This document shows positions 1 through 10,889 of a DNA stretch of 64,000 bases, one piece after another (positions within the stretch are counted from its first letter, which is position 1; every line of letters begins with the position of its first letter). This stretch comes from Ditylenchus dipsaci. Lineage: Eukaryota; Nematoda; Chromadorea; Rhabditida; Anguinidae. The DNA lies in contig SADC01000148.1 in NCBI GenBank assembly GCA_004194705.1, positions 62,001-126,000 of the forward strand, written 5' to 3'. The translations under genes and the position numbers were made by a program. The notes beneath the pieces are model-generated. The model saw only the letters and a list, made by a program, of their open reading frames with translations. It made no database searches and was not told the DNA's origin.

Positions 1-625
1 CTAAAATGGTCATAACTTTGGGTAGAGATCGCATTCAGATAAATTATCACATCAAAAAGAAAGACTGGAATCTGACGGTTCTTTCAGTTTCGAATACACC
101 AACAGCTTCTTATGAAATCTTGACAGAATTGGCAAAAGCAATGTCTAAGTCGTAATACAAGTTTCCCATAACTTCGTGATCGCCAAGAAAACCATCCATT
201 CTGACACTGGATTCGTGTTATGGGTAGTCGATTTGCTTATGAAACCACCTTTAAAATAATAAAATCACTGTCAAATTTTAAATTCCGCTCAAGACAATAA
301 CTATCCAAATTTGAAAATCAAATATTTTTTGTCTTGAGCGGAATTCAAAATTTGACAGTGATTTTATTATTTTAAAGGTGGTTTCATAAGCAAATCGACT
401 ACCCATAACACGAATCCAGTGTCAGAATGGATGGTTTTCTTGGCGATCACGAAGTTATGGGAAACTTGTATTACGACTTAGACATTGCTTTTGCCAATTT
501 TGTCAAGATTTCATAAGAAGCTGTTGGTGTATTCGAAACTGAAAGAACCGTCAGATTCCAGTCTTTCTTTTTGATGTGATAATTTATCTGAATGCGATCT
601 CTACCCAAAGTTATGACCATTTTAG
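1..625. repeat. long palindrome, arms about 290 bp
   Basis: The first 290 bases are repeated as their reverse complement up to base 625, with a loop near 294-333, so the whole block can fold into one hairpin. The left arm starts at the window edge and may continue outside. Each arm contains the same stretch of open frame, ending in residues LAKAMSKS and a stop, and on the minus strand this frame continues beyond the palindrome to 698. I do not recognise the peptide. A related non-coding piece recurs at 43375-43490, so this is a dispersed repeat rather than a unique gene. Confidence 0.85.
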
Positions 626-971
626 TGCCAAAATTTTGGATTTCTGAAAATTGTCTTTGTGAGGAAAAATCGAAAATTCTCTGTGAAATTGTAGGCACTC
701 AGAAACAAGTTCATGCATAATAGATAGCCCTGAGCACGCCCTGTATTTTGAGATGTCACACACCTAGGTGGCGCATTTATTTGAGCGAGTAACACCCTTA
801 TTTTGCTCGAATTCTAGCTGGTTGGGAATAGGTGAAAATCACCTACTTTCGGAAGCTGTTTTACCCGTTCCAATCCCTCTTCTTTCCGCAAATATTTTAC
901 ATCATCGTGTTCAGCGTGAAATTCTGCACAAGAAGCATAGTTAGCACGCACCGCCGTTCCAGTGTTAAAGC

Positions 972-2080
972 GGTACCGGACAATATTTCGCCGACAATTA
1001 TTTCGCCGACATTATTTCGCCGACAATATTTCGTCGCGACAAAATTTCGCCGACATTATTTCGCGCGACATTATTTCGCGGACCATTATTTCGCCGCGAC
1101 AAAATTTCGCCGATATTCTAAGTGTCGTTTTTTTCTAATTCGCGCTATTTTTCTGGCTGATTTTTACGGCGCGAATCTTTTCAACTATCTGCATGAAGAG
1201 TAATTATTCGACCGCTATGACTCAGATGCGCAGTTTTCTCACGTGGTACCTTTGCTTCAGCTATATTTTCTAATTTGGAAAATTTTAGTGGCGAAAAATC
1301 GTAGCGTTGGCATGTATTCCAATCAGAAATCTTGACACATTGATTGTTTTGAAATAAATAAGGATAAAGTTTAGGGTCTATGAAATGTTTTTAGCTGGTC
1401 CAAAGAGGAATTATCGGTGTCTGCAACGAAATGGCCCTTGGTAGTAATCCTCCATAGAAGAGAAGGAAGTACCTCCTTGCTGACGAACGAATAAAACGAC
1501 TGGTGACACAAGCCGTGAACAATTGGGAGAACATCGTTCCTTTTGAATATCTCGGTGCGATCGCTTCCAACTTCAGAATGGCTCAAGCTGCTTACCGTAT
1601 TTATTCTAATAGAACACCAGTCTCTAATAGAGCACCACCCCTTAAGGCCAAAACTAGGGTGGTAAACCATGTTTTATATCATTTTTAACACAAGGTCACA
1701 AAATTTTTGGAAGCTGAAAAATATAAAACCATGGTTTCTATTACAATAAATATGGTACATTAAAGCCTGCGAGCCAGAATTTTCTGATGAAGAAATTTCG
1801 GATCCGGATGGAGAATAATAGGAATGTTTAATTCTTTGTTGTTATTTGCTCCTCTGATTTGTTTTTATATGACTCGAGTCAATAAAACCTTGCGTTGGAT
1901 TCACTTGAAAATGTCTGGCATGTAATCAATGAAATTAGTAAAAATAAATAATGGCGGCGAAATTTTGTCGCGGCGAAATAATGTCGCGCGAAATAATTTT
2001 CGGCGAAATAATTGTTGGCGAAATAATGTCGGCGAAATAATGTCGGCGAAATAATTGTCGGCGAAATATTGTCATGTACC
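972..2080. mobile_element. Mutator-like element with arrays of a TTTCGCCGACA-type motif
   Basis: The two ends are inverted copies (GGTAC..GACAATATTTCGCC) and each contains six to eight tandem variants of an 11-15 nt motif close to ATTTCGCCGACA. No transposase frame is visible, so it is non-autonomous. Terminal repeats built from arrays of a short motif are the layout of Mutator-like foldback elements; the assignment is inference because I found no convincing target duplication. A TACCGTA-type element sits inside it. Confidence 0.65.
1593..1757. mobile_element. TACCGTA-type palindromic element, word AGAACACC
   Basis: It starts TACCGTATTTATTCTAATAG and ends with the inverted complement ATAAATATGGTA. 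The word TCTAATAGAACACC / TCTAATAGAGCACC is iterated after the left end. It is nested in the Mutator-like element at 972-2080. Confidence 0.5.
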
Positions 2081-2665
2081 TCTTCAAAGAGAAAATATCA
2101 TCTCAATTATACGGGGAGCAGGCTCGGTGGTAATCGCTGATTGTACTGATTGTCACTACAGCTTCCTGTTATTACGAAATATTTAATTCGATGAAAATTT
2201 GACTGAGACTATTGTGGCCTGAGAGTATTGTGGCGGCGAGGATATTGTGGCCAAGACTATGTAGCCGAGGCTACTGTGGCAACTACGGAGAAACAAACGG
2301 TGCGATTAAAATGCGGTCCGGTTATAATGTGACACATTTCGACTGTGACAATCAAGTCAGGGCCTAAACACAGACCCTCAAATGCTAGAGGCCAAGATTA
2401 CTAGTCTAAAAAAATAGGACTTGCCCTCTTCCCCCAGCTAATGAGAACACTTTCGATTGGTAAACCAAGAGTAAAACGCTACACTCATGAGTTTGTACTT
2501 TATGTCCGAACAGTACAACAACACAATTATCACACACTGACGATACATGAGATAATATCACAGGCACAATAGAACATAGGCAACATGAGATGTAGTCCAA
2601 GCTATAACAGCAAAGTAGGCAACACGTTAGATGAATAAGAGACAATAATGAAACAGAAGAGCCGG
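2081..2665. other. no gene seen
   Basis: This stretch probably includes the 3' untranslated region of the CCCH gene on the minus strand. I saw no canonical AATAAA there and no other feature. Confidence 0.4.
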
Positions 2666-3587
2666 CTAGTCCTTATCCAGCTTGTCCAGAAGCAAACCAT
2701 CAGCCAATTTGTCTCGCAGCTCAGTCAGGCAACCGGCAGAATCATTGAATGATCCTTGTCCAATGTCCTCTTGCTCTGGCTTGCATCCATTAGCACTGCT
2801 GGAGAAAGCTTTTCGACAATCAGAAGGAGAGCCACGAGAAGTCGAGGTAGTTGTGCCAGACGCGTCACACTCATCCGAAGACCAGATAGACGATATAGGA
2901 ACGAAGACTTTCGGCATCGCTCAGCAGACTTTGCCTCGGTCCACATGGCGAATTGACCATTACTAGAAGCCGACGGCACATTAGCTGAGAAAGTCATAAT
3001 CTAAAAATTGCAAAGCTAGCATATGCCAAAATAAATAACTGATTACTAACCTGACCAGGTGATGCGCGTCTCTGACCGTCCATAGGCAGGAGCAGACCAG
3101 GAGACAGATTGGAAGACAACTCAGGATGAATGAAGAGACAGCGAGGACCATACGGACAGATACCCTTCTTGACAAACTTTCGCAAGGCCTAGTTTTGTAG
3201 CGCGGATTGTCAGCTAGTCGAGGCTTGGCACTGCGAAAGTACGGATGAAAATGCTATAAATTTGGGTAACACAAAACTAACTGAACGTGACGCAGCTCAT
3301 CCTCTCCGTGAGCAAATCGGCAGTTTTGTCCAAAACGACAATTAGCAGTCTCAAGCCAGGTCTGACACATCACAGTCTTGTAGTATCCCAAGGATGAGGG
3401 CCGAAATTCTTCGAGATGTGCGCATTGATGGCCAGCTTTGCTTTCCTAAACACATATAAGATACAGCCGCTGCAAAAGAACAAAGTAGAAAACAAACATA
3501 TCGGCATTCGGATTGATATACTGCGACAGGTTGAGACGTTGGAGACTGGCATAAACTGCGGGTGAATTCCATCAGCTCGCATGGCAC
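2666..3587 (-). CDS. Tristetraprolin/TIS11-type tandem CCCH zinc-finger protein (two frame breaks)
   Basis: Proteins of this family bind AU-rich elements in mRNA 3' ends and steer decay or translation. Proposed exons, read on the minus strand, are 3587-3498, 3445-3282, 3230-3051 and 3000-2666; introns are 52, 51 and 50 nt with compatible phases. Exon 2 ends one motif (GHQCAHLEEFRP) and holds the canonical finger YYKTVMCQTW..CRFGQNCRFAHGEDEL. Exon 3 holds the second, NPRYKTRPC then RKFVKKGICPYGPRCLFIHP. The second finger is split by a one-base loss: after the TRPC cysteine the frame must shift (near 3182), as if TGCCGA had become TGCGA. A second likely shift near 2920 joins the WTEAKSAE frame to a serine-rich tail ending LLLDKLDKD. 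Start at 3587 (MPCELMEF) is the first ATG of the open frame; an upstream exon is possible. Family call is firm; intactness is not. Confidence 0.82.
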
Positions 3588-3808
3588 TTGGAGTAAGAAA
3601 CGGAAGAAAATGATTCATGGCGATTATCAATTCAAAGCTAAAAAATAATAAACACCACAGGCAAGATTTTACACGCAAGCGGAAAATTTAATTGCAGTGT
3701 GTTTCGTCGTTCATCAACGCAACAATAACTCGAACTGAAGACGAGGTCCATTAGATCAGCAGTTTTTGGCGGGGATTCAAAATTTCCATTAGAAAGAAAG
3801 AACTTTAC

Positions 3809-4048
3809 TAGGGTTGGAATAATACCGATCCGAATCTTTTTCGGGAATATTCCCGGTAATATTCCTGGTCTTAATCTTTTTTCCGGTCCGGTACGAATCT
3901 TTTATCTCCAAATAACCAAATTTATTTTTCAATTATAAAAATCGAGCAAAATCGCTAAAAAATCATCAAAAAAGATTCGGACCGATTTTTTCAAAATCTT
4001 AGATTCGGACCGGGAATAAACCGGGAATATTCCCATCACCCAACCCTA
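3809..4048. mobile_element. hAT-type MITE, word CGGGAATATTCCCGG
   Basis: The ends are TAGGGTTGG and CCAACCCTA, and the element is flanked by a perfect 8-bp duplication AACTTTAC (3801-3808 and 4049-4056), the length made by hAT transposases. The interior repeats a palindromic word near GGGAATATTCCC and the related CCGAATCTTTT several times on both strands. No protein is encoded. The following 300 bases to the next element contain nothing recognised. Confidence 0.85.
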
Positions 4049-4375
4049 AACTTTACGCGATACTTATGGAATCGGACATTTCTCCGCCATATTTCCGCCT
4101 GTAATTTTGAAAACGAGAAGGATTGTTGAAAAACTGCTTGTGCCCGCCTTAATTTGTAGTGTAACGATTTGGTTTGCTCCTTTAACTATTCCTGCTTTTG
4201 GATGTAGCGCTTATGAGTGTTCTGGCTTTTTTTACAGGAAAAAGTATAGCTAGGCAAGCAGCTATTACCACAAAGATTTCCAAACAAATATTGGCGTCTG
4301 AACAAAAGAGGGATAGAATCGTCATTGAATAATCCAGTTGTCGTATTGTTTCTCATGTTGTTTTTTTGTAAACTA

Positions 4376-5142
4376 CAGGGTGGCGCAAGTATTTTTGGCT
4401 TTTTTAAGTGGCTGTATTTTTCAAATTTCATGAACACATCAACCAGATTTTTTTTATCGGATAGAGGAAGACGGGAGATTTCGTTTAATACCAAACTTTA
4501 TAACAAAAATCTAAACATTTGCAAATGTTTCTTCAACACTTCTACCGCCAACTGCGATACAACGGTTCAATCGAAGAGGATATGCTGCGATGCAATTATT
4601 GATCATTTCTTGAGGCAATTCTTCAAAGGCAGTCTCAATTCTCCCAATAAGCTCATCCACGTCTTCGATCAGCTCCCGGTAGACTCTGCTTTTGATCCAG
4701 CTCCACAAGAAAAAATCCCACGGTGAGTAAGGCGGCCATGGCAAATTTGGAGAACCTCTGCCCATCCATCGTTCAGGGAACACTTCACATAGGTACGCAC
4801 GAAGACGAAGAGCACAGTGAGGAGGTGCACCGTCCTTAGAAAAATTTTCGAACCACTGTTTAATGCTGTCTTTGTGAGGAGTTTTTGCACGAGGTGGAAG
4901 GCGATACTGGCGTTTGAAACTTCTTTGCACAGCAACGCAACTACCCAACTGCCGAATTCAACCACACTTTATTGCACTAAAATCAAAAAAATTTGAAATT
5001 TGATAGACTAACATCACAAGTTTGGTATTAAACGAAATCTCCCGTCTTCCTCTATCCGATAAAAAAAAGATCTGGTTGATGTGTTCATGAAATTTGAAAA
5101 ATACAGCCACTTAAAAAAGCCAAAAATACTTGCGCCACCCTG
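4376..5142. mobile_element. internally deleted Tc1/mariner-type element with 125-bp inverted ends
   Basis: The element is flanked by TA on both sides and has inverted terminal repeats of about 125 bp, beginning CAGGGTGGCGCAAGTA. Between the arms lies a shortened transposase read on the minus strand (separate entry). Length (767 bp) and coding loss make it non-autonomous. Confidence 0.88.
4511..4948 (-). pseudogene. transposase remnant, Tc1/mariner superfamily
   Basis: The frame joins a piece of the N-terminal DNA-binding helices (VQRSFKRQYRLPPRAKTP) directly to the C-terminal catalytic part: KDGAPPHCALRLRAYL, then WMGRGSP, WPPYSP and DFFLW. The DFFLW aspartate is the expected third acidic catalytic position. 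The segment that should carry the first catalytic aspartate is missing, so it is an internal-deletion derivative and should not be active. The upstream start runs in another frame (4965-4669). Confidence 0.85.
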
Positions 5143-5151
5143 TACTATTTA

Positions 5152-5484
5152 CCGTATTTCCTCTAATAAGCGCCCCGGGCGCTTATTTTTCAAACCCCCA
5201 AAAGTCGAGCAGCGTCGATATTACAATAGCGTTTTTGGGGGGGGGGGGTTGTGATCGCATTTCGATCACGATTCAAATTGCTGAGACTCAAAAACCGTGA
5301 TTCAAAATGCGATTCAAAAGCGAATGCCTGTGATTCACGTGAATCGCAGTCAGTATGCCAATGTTTGAAATGCGATTCAAAATCTTGTGTCTATGATTCA
5401 CGTGAATCGCACCTTTTTTAAATCTCAATTTTGAATCTCAAACGCCTTTAAATTCGAATCGCGCGATTCAAATTGCCAACACTG
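5152..5484. repeat. composite of a TACCGTA end and a hAT end, word CGCGATTCAAATTG
   Basis: At 5152 a solo TACCGTA-type end is followed by the palindromic word AAGCGCCCCGGGCGCTT. After a G run, 5250-5484 iterates GATTCAAA, GCGATTC and GATTCACGTGAATC words. It ends in GCCAACACTG, the inverted hAT end CAGTGTTGGC; the matching left hAT end is not seen. Confidence 0.6.
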
Positions 5485-5500
5485 TACTCAACCTCTGTAG

Positions 5501-5724
5501 ATCGCTATGTAAGTACTTTTGCATACTTTCGTGTCCTAATGTGAGCTAACTATGACCTTATCCAGGGGTGCTCCGGTTATGGTCGAATTGGTAGGCGAAA
5601 TAGATCCTTTGGAAATTGCGCTCGGAGAGCTCACGGACAAACCGATTCCGATCATCATACGCCGCTACCTACCAGATGGAAGTTTCGAAGATTGTGTGTT
5701 GATGAATTGCAAATTCTTGATTAG
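5501..5724 (+). CDS. RNA polymerase subunit RPB6 / RPABC2, C-terminal exon(s), one frameshift
   Basis: RPB6 is a small subunit shared by nuclear RNA polymerases I, II and III. The last exon starts at 5566 after TTATCCAG and reads [18 protein letters not shown], then [16 protein letters not shown], a near-exact match to the conserved RPB6 C-terminus. After GSFED the frame breaks by one base. Adding back one G (TGG TGT for the observed TGTGT near 5691) gives [10 protein letters not shown] and a TAG at 5722-5724, exactly where RPB6 should end. The exon enters with phase 2, so the previous exon should end ..AT. ATCGCTAT at 5501-5508, followed by GTAAGT, fits and would encode the expected I-A-M, giving a 57-nt intron. 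The N-terminal half was not found in the window. This may be a normal gene with a base error or a broken copy. Confidence 0.85.
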
Positions 5725-5804
5725 TGAGGAAGTATCGTTTGAATGTAAATCCTTTGTTTTCGGTGGAAATTAGCTATAAAGATGTTGTTAAGTTGTTTCG
5801 TCCA

Positions 5805-5810
5805 AATAAA
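5805..5810 (+). terminator. poly(A) signal AATAAA after RPB6
   Basis: A canonical AATAAA lies 80 nt beyond the RPB6 stop and supports a transcribed 3' end here. Confidence 0.6.
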
Positions 5811-5939
5811 CTTGTTTCCGGCTGCCTTTTTTCTCGCAGCCTAATTTGAATCCTTGATTTCGTGAGAAAATTTGTGTGCAAAAGGCTCATGAAAAGTCTT
5901 GAATGAATTTTTTTTGCGCCAGCAATATTAGCTGAACCT

Positions 5940-6175
5940 TTAAAGGGGCATGCCCACGCTAATAAGAGGTGGTGCCGGGAATTCAATTTTTTTCCGAATC
6001 ATTGAACTTTTACACGGATTTTTTAACTTGGTTTTTAACAAAACAAGGCCTAGAATTTATTTTTAGGTGTGGTTTTGTTAGAAACCATGTTGAAAACCCG
6101 TATAGAAGTTCAATGATTAGGAAAAAATTTTGAATTCCCGGGCACACCTCATATTAGCGTGGGCACACCCTTTAA
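5940..6175. mobile_element. TTAA-flanked hairpin MITE
   Basis: Both ends read TTAAAGG.GCATGCCCACGC inward or its complement, with TTAA at each edge. The inner arms (AATCATTGAACTT..ACGGATTTTT) pair almost perfectly around a loop near 6050. TTAA targets are typical of piggyBac-type transposases. Related copies are at 33183, 44988, 45913, 60107 and 62557; more distant relatives are at 9235, 12572 and 62791. Confidence 0.75.
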
Positions 6176-6379
6176 AGCTGACAGTTGAATCGAAATTCAG
6201 CATAAATTAAGCTCAGGATGATAGTTCTTCTCAAAATATTTAAAAAAAATACTCGAAAATTTGTTAAAAAAGAAAAGGGAATTTAAAAACTACCGAATAT
6301 TGCAATTTTATGCAAAAAATAATAATAAGCAAAAAAACAAAAAAAAAAAAGATTTTGTTTATTTTGAAGTGATTAGGAT

Positions 6380-6790
6380 TCTGAATTTTGCGCCACTTTT
6401 GGCATTATACCTCGTTTTGTCACTGGAGCTAGTCAAAAAGAGTCTCCATATGCCTTTTATGATCAAGAGTCCTGCTCGGAATTATGTCTAAGGTAAGTGA
6501 GTGCGCGCATCTCTAACCAACCAAGCCCCTGCGCCCCCGAAGGGGCTTGGGGGCTTGGGGTTGAGATGAGCGTACCCACATACCTTAGACACAAATCACT
6601 CGAAAGTGACTCTGGATGCATAAAAAAGCATGCATACCAGAGTTTATTCATGCCGTAGGCCCCAGTATTCAAAACTATATTTAACATCTTCTTGTTAGTG
6701 GGCCCTCTATGATTAGTGATCCCCTTTTATTCCCTTCCCCTCTCAATACATCCCTTATTTCCTTTTAAATTCGAAAGGCGCCATTTAAAA
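6380..6790. repeat. diverged copy of a palindromic MITE with a GC-rich hairpin
   Basis: It shares the GGTAAGTGAGTGCGCGCATC..CTTAGAC hairpin (6490-6600) and the CCCTTCCCCTC flank with copies at 14990-15430, 15600-15720 and 52600-53110. The left part is altered or truncated here. Confidence 0.6.
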
Positions 6791-6849
6791 ATTTTGAAAT
6801 TTTCATAGAAAACCATGATACATTTTTCTGTGTTTCAAAATTATTTTAT

Positions 6850-7020
6850 AGGATACTATTTAAATAGTTTAGGTACATTCCGTGTGGTTTAAATACTACT
6901 CAAGTGTTTTAAGTACCATATAGAAGTTTTAGGTATCCTCCAGGTAGTTTGGGTACCATCCAGGTGGTTTGGGTACCATCCAGGTGGTTCGCATACAATT
7001 TAGATGATTCTGGTAGTATA
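6850..7020. repeat. minisatellite, about 28-nt unit GTTTGGGTACCATCCAGGTG
   Basis: Six or so imperfect tandem units are visible. The same unit forms a longer array at 53876-54130. Confidence 0.7.
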
Positions 7021-7345
7021 ACGTGAATACTACTCTTTAACAGTCATTTAACTTGATGTCTGAAGGAAAAAATTCAAATTTTGATGAAAAAAAGTTAAAA
7101 ATAACGACTTTCCCTTCAAGACAACAACATAAAAAATAAAAAAATATGTAAAAAAAAATGACTCAAGTGCGAATTTTTCAGTCCGCCGCCGCTTCACCAC
7201 TAGGACACCAATGCTATTAAACACTGCCAATGTTTTTGATTACTTATTTCCCGTAAAATACTCAACAAAAATGTTTTTGAAAATAATTCTTTTTTGAATT
7301 GACCTGGTACCCGGTTTTGAAATATTCCATCGTCGGCGAGCATGC
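7020..7345. repeat. partial relative of the 62791-63100 TTAA element
   Basis: Segments such as CACCAATGCTATTAAACACT and the TCGGCGAGCATGCA end match the right half of the element at 62791-63100. No gene is seen. Confidence 0.45.
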
Positions 7346-7531
7346 ATTAGCGGATTTTAAAAGACTCTTGAAAACACAGTTCGATATGCTGAATTGCACT
7401 GACAGAAAATCAACACAACAAGAAAAACCAACAAGAAAATATTTTTTTTATTAGAGCAACTAGGAAGTTTTAAGTTTAAAGCTCAATACAAAGCTGTCCA
7501 TCTTGCATGAAGATCAGATTATCAGGTACAT

Positions 7532-7736
7532 CAGGATTCGCAGTCGTCCTTTTTAAAAAGGTTTGTACTTTTTTCGGGACCCAAAATCTTTTTATTTTTG
7601 AAGCTTTTATTCAAATCTTTTTTTTCGCTCCAAAATAGCAATAAGCACTGGATAAAATGACCCTTTTTCAGAAACGGTCAAAATGTCCTTTTTTATCCAA
7701 ATGTCCTTTTTTTCGAAATTTTCATTACGAACCCTG
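7532..7736. mobile_element. hAT-type MITE, CAGGGTTCG ends
   Basis: Ends are CAGGATTCG and CGAACCCTG. The flanks AGGTACAT and AGATACAT match at 7 of 8 bases, as expected for an aged 8-bp hAT duplication. The interior (CAAGCACTGGATAAA-type sequence) recurs at 27874-28075 and next to 47666. Confidence 0.75.
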
Positions 7737-7779
7737 AGATACATTCATCAGATGAATAGAGGCTCAAAGACAGCTGAAA

Positions 7780-9040
7780 ATCTGCTAATTCTGATAGGTC
7801 GGATATCGATTGGCGACCCTAAACAATTTTTTTTTCAAAATTTTACAATAATCGTCAATTTTGAAGGCAAAACTTTTAAAAAGTCTTTCCTAACACCAAA
7901 ATCTTGTATTGAAACCGAATCCGTTGAGATCAGGACCCGTACTAAAAACAGAAAAAAATTAGACTAATGCTAATTCGACCATATCTCGCCAATTAGTCAA
8001 CTTCACGAAAAAATTTTTTAGGGGTCGAAAGAGAAACTCAGTGGCTTTCAGATGAGATATAAATTTTTTTCATAATATATTAGCATGGCTAAGATATATG
8101 GATTTTCATAATTAGACTCCGAATTAGACTTTTAGAAATCCACTTTTTTAGTTAGGATGCTAATTGGCTGATTGCTTGGCAAATATTTTTCTACTTATTC
8201 TCGTGGTTACTTTTATCACGTAAAAGATATGTTTCGGCGCATTTTGGTATATGACAGTCAAAGCACTGGAAACGGATAAAAATTTTACGGACAAAAGTTT
8301 GCTGAAAATGGAAATTTAGACTTAAGACTGCCCTAGAGGTGGCTAAAGTCTAAATTTTCATTTTTTGGCAAACTTTTGCCCGTAAAATTTTTTTCCATTT
8401 TCCAGTGCTTTGACTGTCATATACCAAAATGCGCAGAAACATATTCTTTACCCGCTAAAAATAGCCACAAAATTAAGTACAAGCTTTTTTCCACGCAATC
8501 AGCCAATTAGCATCCTAACTAAAAAAGTGGATTTCTAAAAGTCTAATTCGGAGTCTAATTATGAAAATCAATATATCTTAGCCATGCTAATATATTTATA
8601 TCTATATATATATATCTCAATTTATATCTCATCTGAAAGCAACTGAGTTTCTTTTTCGACCCCTAAAAATTGTTTATCGTGAAGTTGACTAATCGGCGAG
8701 ATATGGTCGAATTAGCATTAGTCTAATTTTTTCTGTTTTTAGTACGGGTCCAGATCGAAATAATGTTTCTGAGCTGAGATATCCATAAATTTAGATAAGT
8801 GGTGAGAAACTTCTGGCTTATCCACTCAAAGTAGCTCTATATCAGCTCAGAAACATTATTTCAATCTGATCTCAATGAATTCGGATTCGGGACAAGATTT
8901 TGGTGTAGAGAAACCTTTTCAAAAATTTTTGCCATGAAAATTGACGATTTTTACTAAAAATTTGAAAAAAAAATTCATTTAGGGTCGCGATATTTACCGA
9001 TATTTTACCATTCTGATATAACTTCCGGTGTCGATTTTCA
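7780..9040. repeat. 1.26-kb inverted repeat with a smaller hairpin inserted in one arm
   Basis: Bases 7780-8325 reappear as their reverse complement at 8338-9040, centred near 8330. The right arm is interrupted at about 8755-8866 by an unrelated 110-nt palindrome (AATAATGTTTCTGAGCTGAG and its complement). No coding sequence is recognised. Confidence 0.8.
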
Positions 9041-9061
9041 GTCAGTTTTTTTCTTCTCAAA

Positions 9062-9506
9062 TACCGTATATCTTTTAATAAGGACCCATGGGGCCTTATT
9101 TTTCAACCCCTCTTTGGAAGTGGGGCCTTATTAGAAGATGGGGTCTTATTAGAATATGCCTTTTAGGCCTTTTTTGAGGTGGGGCCTTATTTTTCAACAC
9201 CTGTTGGGAGGTGGGCCTTATTAGAAGGCGGGTCTTAAAGGGGCATGATCGTGCCCGATGGGGAGAAAAGGCGCGAACCAGCAGTTCTTTTCTTTCTCGG
9301 TAAATTTTTACATTCGTTCTCTTCTAGATTTTTTAAGTTTTCTGTCTAGTTTTTAAAAGTAGTATAAAGTCATCTATATCAGATTTGACGCAGAACGAGT
9401 GAAAAATGGGAGGATTCGAAAAATTTGAAAAAACTGCTGGTTCGCGCCTTAACGTACGGGCATGCCCCTTAATAGAAGGTGGGGCTTTTTTTTAAGATAT
9501 ACGGTA
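9062..9506. mobile_element. TACCGTA-type element, word AAGG.CCCC/GGGGCCTTATT
   Basis: Ends are TACCGTATATCTTTTAATAA and its inverted complement TTTTAAGATATACGGTA. The word GGGGCCTTATT is iterated at least six times inside. A TTAA element is nested at 9235-9472. Confidence 0.75.
9235..9472. mobile_element. TTAA-flanked MITE nested in the TACCGTA element
   Basis: TTAA flanks both ends (9235-9238, 9469-9472); ends AAAGGGGCATG and CATGCCCCTT are inverted, and inner blocks GCGCGAACCAGCAGTT pair. The same element is at 12572-12968. Confidence 0.8.
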
Positions 9507-9514
9507 TGCGAGGG

Positions 9515-9715
9515 ACATAGCTTTTTCTGCATACGAAAAGACTTTTTTCCGCTGCAAATATTGTTGCTGCAAAAAGACCTTTTTTCTGCAAATCGGTTTT
9601 TTTGCTGCAAATAATATTTTTTGCAGCAAAAAAAAGCCGATTTGCGGCAAATAAGTCTTTTTGCAGCAACAATATTCGCAGCAGAAAAAAGTCTTTTGGT
9701 AGCAGAAAAGAGCTT
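9515..9715. repeat. palindrome with TTGCTGCAAA motif arrays
   Basis: The arms pair around 9610, and TTGCTGCAAA / TTTGCAGCAA-type words recur at least six times. It may be another short Mutator-like element; the ends are unclear. Confidence 0.55.
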
Positions 9716-9719
9716 TGTC

Positions 9720-10330
9720 TTAGTGCTGTAACATGTAACGCATTTAATTTATCCAAAAGCCATATTTTAGAGTTTCGTATCATTTTTAGGAAAACAAGAA
9801 ATTAGTTCATCCCTTTTTGCTTCAGTCCCAAATGCTGCTCGTAGGGGAAAGAAAACAAGCTACTACTAATACTACCAATTACATGGACCCATTGACTAAT
9901 GCTTCTGACAGCCTGGTGATTTGCTCTTCTTCTATTGGAACGATTGCGCAAGAGGGAGCAGAGGAAGTGGATATTCATCTACAAATCAATTGCTGCTTTT
10001 TCTAAGAAAGATGCAAAGAGCAACAAGTGAAAGTGAAACCAAAAAGGTATCTGATTGTAATAATACGAGGGGCTTTTGTTACTTTGTTCTGCTAACTTTT
10101 TTTTTAAAAAGATTGTTATCTTTTGCCTCATCATCTTCGATATTTTTAGGTTTGTGGAACTTCTATGCAATGTTGAAACCAATTTTTAGCTTGGTCCCCC
10201 TGTTGTTTTTTTTAAATGCCTTGGTCTCCCTTGTCGACGTGAAATTTGTCACTTTTGGACATTTTTTGAATTTTAGCTCTAAAAACCACCTGTTTTTTGC
10301 TCGATAATTTTTTCATTTGGTATATCAAGC
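9720..10330. other. no gene seen
   Basis: Open frames of up to 128 codons exist but show no family match, splice sites or biased composition that would support them. Confidence 0.4.
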
Positions 10331-10338
10331 GTCCAAAG

Positions 10339-10889
10339 CAGTGTTGTCCATTTGGCTCGCGCGAGCCAAACGCAAGATCTAAAATCGCATGTCCTAGCGA
10401 GCCAAATGGGTTCGAGCCGTATGGCTTACCTTTATTTATATATGCGAGCCGATTGGCTCGCGTACTTGTTTTTTGAAGGCGAGCCAAACTTGAGCCAAAA
10501 CAATACAAGCCATTTGTATCTCGAACCATTTGGCTCGCAAACATAAACGAATGGTTCGGCTCGCGCTTTTAACGTGGGTTTTGAAGATATTACTGGTCTA
10601 AACTTTAAATTTATGTCTTATTTTGTTGTTGTTTGCAAAAAAATCAGTAAAAAATTGGAAAAATGAAAAATTAACAATATTTAAGCGTTATTTCAACTAA
10701 CACTATTCTCCGCGAGCCTAAACATACGCCTATAATAGATGCGAGCCAAATGGCTCTCGAGTTAAAAAGCTATTGTCACTTTGTTCTTTACCTTCGCAAG
10801 CCATATGGCTCGCGAGCCATTCAGCTCGCCAAGTTAGCTATTTGGCGAGCGAGCTGCTCGCTCGCAAACGAGCCAAATGCACAACACTG
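10339..10889. mobile_element. hAT-type MITE, word GAGCCAAATGGCTCGC
   Basis: Ends are CAGTGTTGTCCATTTGGCTC and its complement at CAACACTG. Flanks GTCCAAAG and GTCGAAAG match at 7 of 8 bases. The word GAGCCAAATGGCTC and shorter forms appear about 15 times on both strands. No transposase is encoded. Confidence 0.85.

Noticed and set aside
832..1203. Plus-strand 123-codon frame
   Set aside because: Half of it is the translated TTTCGCCGACA array of a repeat element, and the rest has no support.
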